A DNA stretch of 64,000 bases from Chlorops oryzae (taxonomy: Eukaryota; Arthropoda; Insecta; Diptera; Chloropidae). This document shows, piece by piece, positions 26,302 to 34,749 of this stretch. The number at the start of each line of letters is the position of its first letter. Position 1 is the first letter of the stretch. The notes under the pieces are model-generated. The model was not told where the DNA came from and ran no database searches. It was given only the letters and a program-made list of their open reading frames with translations. The position numbers were made by a program, and so were the translations under genes. The stretch spans positions 29,045,345 through 29,109,344 of the forward strand of contig CM035808.1 of the NCBI GenBank assembly GCA_020466095.1, given 5' to 3'.

Positions 26302-29300
26302 ATCGGCCTCTCCTGATAATTCGGAGCGTCCTCGTCTTCGTCTTCGTCAATATCAGGCAAAGGATCATCATCATCGTTGGGCAGTGCACAAAAATGTTTC
26401 ATCTTGTCCGAAGAATGCACGGAGCTGTATTTGCGTTGACTCCTCACGCTTCCAGGAAGATCGGAAACAACATATCGATCGTTGCCGAGACATTTTTCGA
26501 CCAGAAATGGGCCTTTGTATAAAGGCTCTAGTTTACGGGAACCGCCAGTACTGGGAGGTTCGTTTTCGATCAACACGAGGTCATTCACGTGATAGACAGT
26601 AGGCTTGGCATGGCTTTTATCGTAGCGTTCCTTGGCGTAGGCACGTTGCTTCTTTATAGATGACGATGCGAGGTTTCGTTTTTGAGATCTCGTCTCCATA
26701 GATAGATCATTGTGGACTTGGTCATTCAGAGCTTGAACAAGTTTATTCTCAATGTTACAGCGGGGATTGAAACCGAAGATTAACTCGTTGGGCGTGAAGC
26801 CGGTCATACGATTCCTGGTAGCATTGATTGTTGATTGTATTTTTGTCAAGTGGTCATCCCAATGCTTCTCATTTGTCGCTGATGGCAACAGCATTGAAAG
26901 GATGGTCCTATTCATCCGCTCCACTTGGCCGTTGGCGCGGGGAGTCTTGACGGCGTTTAGGATATGACGAATATTGCGTTCGCTGCAAAATTTCTTAAAG
27001 TCTTTTGCCGTAAATGCGGAACCTCGGTCCGTTATGATTTTATCCGGAAAACCGAAATAATTGTTCATCTCGTTAATCGCGTCGATCACGTATTTCGTGG
27101 CTGTCGATTTGACTGGTTTGACTATCGCGTACTTTGTGAATGCATCCACCAACACCAACACATATTCATTTCGCTTGGCGCTGCGGGGAAATGGTCCTAA
27201 GTGATCACAATGAACAATTTTGAAGGGTATAGGATCTATATCGGAGTAGTGATACTCGCCTTCAGATTTCCCTGTTCGTGGTTTATTGTATGCACAATCT
27301 ATGCAGGTCTTGATTAAGCTCTTGACAGCGTTTCGCATCCGCGGGAACCAGAATTTTTCTTTTAGTCGTTGTAGAGTCTTTTCGACACTTAAATGCCCGT
27401 TTTCGTGGGTGTCGAGAATAATTTTCCATCGCAGTGTTTTAGGTAGAACAAGAAGAAAATTATTGTCCACCTTGCGGTATAAACGTCCACTTCTTATGGT
27501 GTAGTCCTTGTCAATAGTCTTATCCTTGTCGTTGATCGCCGCGACAATTTGCTTGATTTTATCATCCTGTAGTTGAAGCCCAAAAATCCAATCCGCTTCA
27601 TCTAGCTTTACTTTAGCTATGTGCATCGTGGCAACGTCAGGCTCAGATGATTCTTCGTTAGGAGTTCGACTGAGTGCGTCGACGTGTTGCATCCTCACGC
27701 CTTTTCGATGCTCCATCGTAATGTCGTAATCTTGTATTCTTAGCCACCATCGCCCGATGCGCGGAATTAATTCCTTTTTCGTCATTGCGGTGGTTAAGGC
27801 GTTGCAGTCCGTTATAACTCGAATATTTTTCCCATAGATATAGTACTTGAAGCGTTCGAGAGACTCGACGACCGCCAAGGCTTCAAGCTCAGAGCTGTGA
27901 AATTTTCTTTCGTTTTCAGTGGTAGAGCGACTATAATATGCAACGGGTTTCCAAACGTTGTTTTCTTCTTGCAGCAGCACACCGGCAATCCCTATGGCGC
28001 TGGCGTCAGTATGAACAGCGTGATTTGCTTTGACTCGATACGCTGTCATTATCGGTTTCGTACAGAGACAGTCCTTAAGTCTACGAAACGCTTCCTCTTG
28101 TTCTTCCGCCCACCGGAACTCGGAATTTTTCCGCAGAAGTCTGCGAATTGGCTCAGAGACTATGGCGTATGCCGGGACAAATTTCCTGAAGTAGCCGCTG
28201 AGACCCAAGAATTTTCTGACGTCGTGGCAGCTCTTTGGGCGGGGAAAATTTTTCATCGCTGATGTTTTGATTTCACCCGGGCTAATGCCATCCGGAGTGA
28301 GCTCGTGTCCAAGAAACGTTATTTTTTGCTTCATAAATTCGCATTTCTTTGGATTAAGCGTTAGTTGCGCTTCTCTTAGGGCCAGGAACACTTTTCGCAA
28401 TTTTTCTAGCATTTCATTGATCGTGTTGCCGCCAACTAGGATATCGTCCATATAATTTAACATCACGTCGGGCTCCAGCTTTCGAGATAACTTTCGCATT
28501 AGCCGTTGGAATTCATTCGGTGCCGTTTTAAGACCAAAAGGCATGCGTAAAAATTCGTACAAACCTTCGGTGGTGACAAAAGCCGTATATTTGCGACTTT
28601 CTGGCTCGATAGGTATCTGGTAAAAGCCACTGTTTAAATCAAGCGTCGAAAAATATTTAAATCGTTTCGCGTGATGCAGTGTCTCCTCTATATTAGGCAT
28701 CGGGCACACGTCTCCTCTTATCAGCGTATTGAGTCGCCTATAATCGATGCAAAGTCTATCGCTGCCATTCTTTTTCTTGTGGAGCACTACTGGGCTAGCA
28801 AATTCCGAGTCAGATGGTTGAACGATTCCGTTTTTCAATAAGTCTTTAACCATTTCATTGACTATTTTCCGTTTAGTCTCAGGAATTCGATACGGCGGCT
28901 GTGCTACGACCTTGTCTTCGCGCAGGGTGATCTTCATTTCGGCTAGATTTGTTTTTCCAACTTCGCTGAGGTTCGTTGCAAAGATGTCATCAAATTCGTT
29001 TAAGAGAAAATGCAAGCGATCGTCGGGTGGAGTCTCAAATTTTTCAATCGTTGAGATGCCTGCCTTCAAAACGGAAGCGTTTACTGTACTTGCATCCGTT
29101 GCGTCAGATTTGTAATGAAATATGATTTTTCCCTCACTTATGGTTGAAAAAACATTTTCGTTGGAGAATATACTGTCTCCGATTAGAACATTCGTTGACA
29201 ATAAATCGTCATCAACCACACTAAATTGGAGATTTTCGCATATGCCGTCAATTTGCGCGTTTATGATGATTTTCTCGTTAGAATAACAGGATCCGCCACA

Positions 29301-30500
29301 AATCCCAGTTATTTTGACTGGTGGATTATTTTGCAGTACGTCACCAATCTGTTCAGCAATCGAACGTTGAACCAAATTGCATTGACTTCCCGTATCGACG
29401 TATGCGTTAAGCTTCATATCGTTGACTATTATCAATTTATTTTTGAAACTATCGTCTGGATGTATAATTAATCTGCGTACGTAGGTGTTGCTTTTACCAC
29501 AATTAACTGGCGACCCTTTGGGATGCACCTTCTTGCAGTCGTTGCACCGTTCTCGCTTTTGCGGCTTTGGACATTTCAAGGATATGTGACCGGTTTCACC
29601 ACAGTTATAGCACCTTATCTGTTTTTTTTCTGCTGTCGAGGGTTCGCTTTTGACATCGATAATTACTCTGGATGTCGTCGTTTTATGGCCTGTTACAATA
29701 ACTCTTTTAATTGCCGATAGAAGCTCTCTGCATGTAGTTAATTTAGCTGCTGCAAGTGAACCAGTCAAATAATTATCGTTTAATCCAGCTAATATGTGCG
29801 AAATAATGGCGTCATCATCCAAACCACCCCTTTTGCCGATATTCAACATTGCATAGTAGTATTCTACTAAATCTTCGTTCGGTTTACGCTTACGTCGTAT
29901 CATCTGCTTGTGCGTGTCTGCATCATTACGCACCGTTGGAAAATCGTGTCTAAAGGAATACATAAATTGGTTCCAAGTGGAGAATACATCCTGCGCATCT
30001 AGCCATTCTTTTGAAATTCCTCGTAATTTTTGTTGAGCTGCGATCAATGTGATATTTTCGGGCCAGCCGTACGCGTTACGTAGTTGCTCAATGCGATAAA
30101 TAAATTGTTCCGACGTTATCGTTTCTTTAATTGGATCATATTCAGGCATGAGACCCATAAGCTCGTTTACGCTGGGCACTCCTGTCGTGTTTGTTTGCCG
30201 TGCTTCCGTTGGAGTACTAACAACAGTCGTAGTACTGGATTCAACATCGCGCTGACGGGCCTGGCCACTCAACTGACCCACAGTTTCGGTCAAACGTTCG
30301 ATCATACCGCGCAATTCTGTTATTTGATGGTGGGTGTTCATTGAGCAAGCCTCTTCTACCTCCATTGGATCTATTTCGTCGGAGCCTAATGCTTCCTGCA
30401 GTCGGGAAACTTTTGCTACTTTATTGCCCGTAGCATCAATATTGCGTCGTTCGAGCAGTGCGTTTAGCTGCGACACTTTAAGCAAATTAAGTTTTACCAT
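26265..30500 (-). CDS. Gag-Pol polyprotein of Ty3/gypsy retrotransposon
   Basis: A single 1,411-residue frame carries every expected domain. Gag occupies roughly residues 1-290. A CCHC zinc knuckle is at C297-C300-H305-C310 for RNA packaging. The aspartic protease has D-T-G-S at 369-372. Reverse transcriptase spans about 500-770 with YMDD at 683-686. RNase H has candidate acids D832, E871/E873 and D898. The integrase zinc domain is H1032-H1036-C1066-C1069, followed by the catalytic triad D1099, D1158, E1194, which gives the D-35-E spacing. The C-terminus is acidic (D/E-rich, about 1375-1392) and runs into the 3' LTR. No frameshift or stop is present and all catalytic residues seen are intact, so the product could be functional. 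The start at 30500 is the first Met of the frame and gives a plausible Gag N-terminus. No env frame follows. The protein makes cytoplasmic particles, copies the RNA and integrates the DNA copy. Confidence 0.96.
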   Translation of the reverse strand: MVKLNLLKVSQLNALLERRNIDATGNKVAKVSRLQEALGSDEIDPMEVEEACSMNTHHQITELRGMIERLTETVGQLSGQARQRDVESSTTTVVSTPTEARQTNTTGVPSVNELMGLMPEYDPIKETITSEQFIYRIEQLRNAYGWPENITLIAAQQKLRGISKEWLDAQDVFSTWNQFMYSFRHDFPTVRNDADTHKQMIRRKRKPNEDLVEYYYAMLNIGKRGGLDDDAIISHILAGLNDNYLTGSLAAAKLTTCRELLSAIKRVIVTGHKTTTSRVIIDVKSEPSTAEKKQIRCYNCGETGHISLKCPKPQKRERCNDCKKVHPKGSPVNCGKSNTYVRRLIIHPDDSFKNKLIIVNDMKLNAYVDTGSQCNLVQRSIAEQIGDVLQNNPPVKITGICGGSCYSNEKIIINAQIDGICENLQFSVVDDDLLSTNVLIGDSIFSNENVFSTISEGKIIFHYKSDATDASTVNASVLKAGISTIEKFETPPDDRLHFLLNEFDDIFATNLSEVGKTNLAEMKITLREDKVVAQPPYRIPETKRKIVNEMVKDLLKNGIVQPSDSEFASPVVLHKKKNGSDRLCIDYRRLNTLIRGDVCPMPNIEETLHHAKRFKYFSTLDLNSGFYQIPIEPESRKYTAFVTTEGLYEFLRMPFGLKTAPNEFQRLMRKLSRKLEPDVMLNYMDDILVGGNTINEMLEKLRKVFLALREAQLTLNPKKCEFMKQKITFLGHELTPDGISPGEIKTSAMKNFPRPKSCHDVRKFLGLSGYFRKFVPAYAIVSEPIRRLLRKNSEFRWAEEQEEAFRRLKDCLCTKPIMTAYRVKANHAVHTDASAIGIAGVLLQEENNVWKPVAYYSRSTTENERKFHSSELEALAVVESLERFKYYIYGKNIRVITDCNALTTAMTKKELIPRIGRWWLRIQDYDITMEHRKGVRMQHVDALSRTPNEESSEPDVATMHIAKVKLDEADWIFGLQLQDDKIKQIVAAINDKDKTIDKDYTIRSGRLYRKVDNNFLLVLPKTLRWKIILDTHENGHLSVEKTLQRLKEKFWFPRMRNAVKSLIKTCIDCAYNKPRTGKSEGEYHYSDIDPIPFKIVHCDHLGPFPRSAKRNEYVLVLVDAFTKYAIVKPVKSTATKYVIDAINEMNNYFGFPDKIITDRGSAFTAKDFKKFCSERNIRHILNAVKTPRANGQVERMNRTILSMLLPSATNEKHWDDHLTKIQSTINATRNRMTGFTPNELIFGFNPRCNIENKLVQALNDQVHNDLSMETRSQKRNLASSSIKKQRAYAKERYDKSHAKPTVYHVNDLVLIENEPPSTGGSRKLEPLYKGPFLVEKCLGNDRYVVSDLPGSVRSQRKYSSVHSSDKMKHFCALPNDDDDPLPDIDEDEDEDAPNYQERPIVGNPLLSERMK
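26302..26316 (-). promoter_or_regulatory. Candidate polypurine tract
   Basis: Directly before the 3' LTR the minus strand reads atcaggagaggccgat, a purine-rich run in the position of the plus-strand primer of LTR elements. It is short and interrupted by pyrimidines, so confidence is moderate. Confidence 0.5.
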
Positions 30501-31207
30501 TTTATTTTATTTCGTGTTCCCCTCTCAATCGCGATAAAAGAGGAATAAACGTATTTTAAAATTTTATTTATATATTTTTATTCAAACCAAGACAGTATTT
30601 TACCTTGCACCTAAATTTTTGTCGTTAAGTGTACAAGTATCGTTGAAGTGGAATTTCACTCGAACTTAGTTGACCGTTGAATTAAGAGATCGTCGTTTTC
30701 GTGGCGTTTAATTCGTTTCCTCTCTAACGTCGGATGTTCAGCCAGAATTTTCACTCATTGCGGTAGTTCTCACTCTTGTCATTCGCGTTCGTCGATGTAA
30801 ATTGAGATGAAACTTCGTTGTCGGAGTAACGTTCGCTTGTTTCCCCTTTCGAATAGCGTGTTGAGTGAAGTGAGTTACTCGTTGATACTTCTCGCTCGTC
30901 TGCCGTTGCAAGTTGCGAGTTCGTTCGTGGAGTAGCGTTCGTCTTTTTCCCCTTTGGAGAAAAACCACTCGTTGAAACGTTGTGGCGTCCGTTGTGAAAT
31001 TCAAAATTCTAGAAATTTCGCCGTTTGCCTTGCCGTATGCCAAATGCCGGGTGCGAAATCCCTTTCTATCACGTGAAAAAAACCAAATGTCTTATTCGAA
31101 AAACAGAGATTACCTTACAAATCCAATTGACTCTCGTGCAGCGTTTTATTTATCGTTCGGCTTCTGCTCGTTGTGTAGGCGTTCGAGTAATATCTTACTT
31201 CTGAAGA
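30501..31207 (-). other. Retrotransposon 5' leader
   Basis: About 707 nt lie between the 5' LTR and the Gag start. It has no required coding frame; a 101-codon minus frame (30738-31043) is probably fortuitous. A packaging signal would be expected here but cannot be pointed to. Confidence 0.8.
31188..31207 (-). promoter_or_regulatory. Candidate primer-binding site
   Basis: Immediately after the 5' LTR the minus strand reads tcttcagaagtaagatatta. The part tcagaagt resembles the complement of the 3' end of tRNA-Leu, which several fly elements use, but the standard TGG start is absent and the match is short. This is an inference only. Confidence 0.35.
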
Positions 31208-31264
31208 TGAAGAAGGCGTGAAAACCTCTCTTGAATGAATGAAGCGCAGCAGGCCGGATTTAAC
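31208..31264 (-). repeat. 5' LTR, promoter-distal 57 bp
   Basis: It begins at 31208 (tgaagaaggcgtgaaaacct on the plus strand) and is identical to 26044-26100. It ends with gatttaac, the 8-bp target duplicated by the hAT insertion. Confidence 0.95.
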
Positions 31265-31665
31265 CAGTGTTGTAATGTACCTAGGTACAAGTACCTAGGT
31301 ACCGTACCTAGGTACAACTTTCAGTACCTTGTACCTGTACCTAGTTACTTTTTAAAATTGTACCTAGTACCTGTACCTTTGTACCTTTTTCATCGAAAAA
31401 GGTACTTAAAAAAGGTACTTTTCTAAGTCGCGATTTCCACGAATAAATATTTATTAGCAAAATTTTTTTGATATTTTGTTTAGAAATTTGTTTAAAAAAT
31501 TTCAGAATCGGTGTTTTTCGCTCACAATACGATTTGATGTTTATTTTTGCTTTGAGACGTCGAAAAAAACTTCCGTGGAAGAATTTGCCTAATAAATAAC
31601 AGGTTGGCTGATAAGTCCCCGGTCTAACAAAGAAAAACACATTTTTTTGTCAAAATTCGTTTTTT

Positions 31666-33193
31666 TTATTCAACATAGTTCCCTTCAAGAGCGATACAAC
31701 GATTATAACGACCTTCCAATTTTTTTATACCATTTTGGTAGTACTCCTTCGGTTTTGCCTCAAAATAGGCCTCAGTTTCGGCGATCACCTCTTCATTGCA
31801 GCCAAATTTTCTCTGCGAGCATCCTTTTGAGGTCTGAGAACAAGAAAAAGTCGCTGGTGGCCAGATCTGGAGAATACGGTGGGTGGGGAAGCAATTCGAA
31901 GCCTAATTCATTAATTTTTGCCATCGTTCTCAATGACTTGTGGCACGGTGCGTTGTCTTGGTGGAACAACACTTTTTTCTTCTTCATATGGGGCCGTTTT
32001 GCCGCGATTTCGACCTTCAAACGCTCCAATAACGACATATAATATTCACTGTTGATGGTTTTTCCCTTCTCAAGATAATCGATAAAAATTATTCCATGCC
32101 CATCCCAAAAATGGAGGCCATTACTTTGCCAGCGGACTTTTGAGTCCTTCCACGCTTCGGAGACGGTTCACCGATCGCTGTCCACTCAGCCGACTGTCGA
32201 TTATAGCCTAGACAGACGTATACCATAATCGCGATAACAATGTGGAAAATCGTGTTTAGCTAAACCCCCTTGACACACGGAGAAAGTAGATTATCGAATC
32301 AGCTGTTCGTTCTTGTGTCAAAAACAGAGAAGAAGAAGAGTAACATCACTAGTTGTGAAAAAGTGAAAATAAAATGAACAGAAAAAAGACCATTAATGCT
32401 TTGATCGCGACTATTATTAAAAGAAGGCAGTCCTTCAAAGCCAAACTATTGCTGTTGTCAAACGCGCAATCTATCAGCTGGCAATTGACAAGTATCATCA
32501 TTGTTGCACGAAATTGTACGAAATTCAACCAGGGTTGGCAGCGCCAAAAGTGGATTATAGACAAAATCCACTATTTGACAAGTGGATTTAACTACGATTA
32601 ATCCTATTTAGATCCACAGTTGAGCCATCTTAAATCTACAAAATGGCGTATAATCGCGATTATGGTATACGTCTGTCTAGGCTATTAGACTCAGGAGTGT
32701 AGTGATAGAGCCATGTTTCATCCATTGTCACATATCGACGCAAAAACTCGGGTGTATTGCGAGTTAACAGCTGCAAACAGCGCTCAGAATCATCTACACG
32801 TTGTTGTTTTTGGTCAAATGTGAGCTCGCGCGGCACCCATTTTGCACAGAGCTTTTTCGTATCCAAATATTGATGAATGATATGACCAACACGTTCCTTT
32901 GATATCTTTAAGGCCTCTGCTATATTGATCAACTTCATTTTACGGTCATTCAAAATCATTTTGTGAATTTTTTTGATGTTTTCGTTGGTAACCACCTCTT
33001 TCGGGCGTTTACTGCGTTCACCGTCCTCCGTGCTCATTTCACCACGCTTGAATTTTGCATACCAATCAATTATTGTTGATTTTCCTGGGGCAGAGTCCGG
33101 AAACTCATTATTAAGCCAAGTTTTTGCTTCCACTGTATTTTTTCCCTTCAGATAACAGTATTTTATCAAAACACGAAATTCCTTTTTTTCCAT
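31666..33193 (-). pseudogene. Mariner (Himar1-like) transposase, inactivated
   Basis: The N-terminal part (33193 down to about 32688) reads MEKKEFRVLIKYC and carries the helix-turn-helix DNA-binding region and the first catalytic Asp in VTMDETW. It is then interrupted by the MITE at 32204-32684. Beyond it the frame resumes (QSAEWT...), with a likely 1-base deletion around 32100 (before the expected second block), then FHQDNAPCH with the second Asp, PPYSPDL and SDFF with the third Asp. A second frameshift, apparently two missing A's near 31815, follows LKRMLAEK. The expected stop is at 31666. The frame breaks and the MITE make a functional enzyme impossible. One residue of the usual LAPSD motif is changed (LATSD). 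Confidence 0.93.
32204..32684 (+). mobile_element. 481-bp PIF/Harbinger-like MITE inside the mariner gene
   Basis: It begins tagcctagacagacgtatac and ends with its reverse complement, a perfect 32-bp inverted repeat. TTA is duplicated at 32201-32203 and 32685-32687, matching the TWA target of PIF/Harbinger. If the terminal TA is counted as the duplication a mariner-type TA insertion is possible instead. A 75-codon frame (32374-32601) starts with a basic N-terminus MNRKKTINALIATIIKRR, reminiscent of harbinger transposase N-termini, so this may be a deletion derivative. That last point is speculative. Confidence 0.85.
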
Positions 33194-33783
33194 TTTTTTC
33201 ACAATAACAAAAGTTGCTTCACAAAAGACGCTCTATCTCACAAACTTATTGACTTACAGACGTCAAATTTTGACACGAATCATTTGAAGGTTGCCACTAT
33301 ATAAAAATAATATGCATTTAATACTAGCGACGCCATCTATATGTCAGACCGGGGACTTATCAGACAACCTGTTATTTTTACGTGGAAACGCGTTCGCAAA
33401 GAGTAAACGAATGATTTCTTAAGCTTTTAATATGTAGAGTTTTTGATTTCCGAACAAACTGAAGAGAGACCCTAAAAGCCTAGTTTCAAGTTCACATGTG
33501 AAAAAAAAATCGAAATCTTTAAAACGGATTTTCGCCATTATTATTCAATGCTTAATACATTTTGCAACACAAAAACGATTGTCGTAGCGTAAGGAACGCA
33601 CACAATAACAAATTCTCAGCTCCTACCTTGGCCAATATTGACCGTCAATTCTCACTTTATAGGAGAGAGGAAGTGCGGGGAGGTAGAGAAAAATTGAGCG
33701 CTCAATTCAACAACATCGCGGTTAAACACTTAATGGAAAAAGGGAATTTTAAATTATATTAATTTAAATATGGCTCTTAACTA

Positions 33784-33939
33784 ATGATTATATATACTTT
33801 TATAATAATAATATTGCCTTCTTCGGCTCCTGTGGAAAGGCTTTTCAGCACAGCGGGTCAAATTTGTACGCCAAGGCAAAACAGGCTTAGCGACGATTTA
33901 TTCGAAACATTGTTGATGTTACGAGAAACCGCCAAATAG
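33784..33939 (+). pseudogene. hAT transposase C-terminal dimerisation relic
   Basis: A 51-codon frame contains [13 protein letters not shown] followed by [18 protein letters not shown] and a stop (33937-33939). This is the hallmark hAT C-terminal dimerisation block. The frame is closed upstream by a stop at 33778-33780, and the BED finger and the rest of the catalytic domain are absent. An upstream frame at 33562-33762 may be a further unrecognisable remnant. Confidence 0.88.
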
Positions 33940-34544
33940 TTCGATGCACTCAAAAATGATTTTAAAACATGTCAAATAAAAAAAAATTGTTGTTCATACT
34001 TTTTATTCATATATTCTATATATTAAATAAAAGAATAAAAAAAATGTTCAATTAAAACTTTAAATCAAAGATTAAACAAAAAAAAAAACAGAAACTGCAT
34101 TTAAACTCTTCTGAAATTGCCTTATATGCTTTCCAAGCGTACAACGAAATGAAAACGGTAAAACTAAAAATGTTTCTTAACAAAAAAGCTTATTTAAATT
34201 TTATTTTAACAGCTTTATGCGTGCGACACACGGAGATCGAAATAGCATAATTTCAGAAAATATCAGAACAAATTTGACATATGAAATTGAGGCAATTTGA
34301 ATTTTGTTCTGAAATTGCGTAACTTAGATTACGTTTGTCTGGCGCATATCGAATTCGGCACAAAATTCTGCAGTTTAATTATACTAAGTGAATTTTGAAA
34401 AGTACCTTTTTTGTACCTGTACCTTGTACCTAGTTACTTTTAATTTTGTGTACCTGTACCTGGAACTAGCTCCTTTTTTTTGGAAGGAACTGTACCTGTA
34501 CCTAGGTACAAAAAAAAAGGAACTGTTACAACACTGGATTTAAC

Positions 34545-34745
34545 AATATAAAAAGTTTGTCAGGAACTGATTTAGAGTTTATTTAAACATTTAATTAAAA
34601 AAAAGAGACTTGGAAGGAAAAATAATATTAAAGTTACAATATAGCGTTTCGATGCTTTGGTACGCGTGCATCCGTTGGTTGTTCGTTCGCTACTGATTAT
34701 TCAATTCGCTATTTCATACGTTCACTCAAAAGTGGGTTGCCAACA
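34545..34745 (-). repeat. 5' LTR, first 201 bp
   Basis: Identical by eye to 26101-26301. It resumes at aatataaaaagtttgtcagg after the second gatttaac and ends at the CAAG target duplication. A 70-codon minus frame here ends with the same residues as Pol because both read through the LTR. Confidence 0.95.
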
Positions 34746-34749
34746 CAAG

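Larger units (their letters stand above)
31599..33372 (-). mobile_element. Himar1-like (irritans-type) mariner nested in the hAT
   Basis: The termini acaggttggctgataagtcc and the inverted end finishing ggacttatcagacaacctgt are the typical irritans-subfamily ends, inverted over about 30 bp. TA is duplicated at 31597-31598 and 33373-33374. After subtracting the inner 481-bp MITE and its 3-bp duplication the length is 1,290 bp, as expected for a full-length member. The transposase gene runs on the minus strand and is broken. Confidence 0.95.
31265..34536 (+). mobile_element. hAT element inserted in the 5' LTR
   Basis: The ends cagtgttgtaa (31265) and ttacaacactg (34536) are inverted, and gatttaac is duplicated at 31257-31264 and 34537-34544, the 8-bp signature of hAT. 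Both subterminal regions are crowded with GTACCT units (about ten at 31270-31390 and eight at 34400-34510), likely transposase-binding repeats. Without the nested mariner the element is about 1.5 kb. It keeps only a C-terminal transposase relic on the plus strand (33784-33939), so it is non-autonomous. Confidence 0.93.
26044..34745 (-). mobile_element. Complete Ty3/gypsy LTR retrotransposon (mdg3/blastopia-like), disrupted 5' LTR
   Basis: The element reads on the minus strand: 5' LTR (34745 down to 31208, split by a hAT), leader (31207-30501), one Gag-Pol frame (30500-26265), 3' LTR (26301-26044). LTRs begin TGTTGG and end TTCA. A 4-bp duplication CAAG flanks it (26040-26043 and 34746-34749), as usual for Ty3/gypsy. 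Removing the 3,272-bp insertion and one 8-bp repeat leaves a 5' LTR of 258 bp, the same length as the 3' LTR and identical to it by eye. A single fused Gag-Pol frame and no env gene suggest the mdg3/blastopia group; that subgroup is inferred from memory of layouts, not from an alignment. Confidence 0.95.

Noticed and set aside
26213..30537. Plus-strand frames of 60-130 codons across the retrotransposon
   Set aside because: Antisense shadows of the intact Gag-Pol frame.
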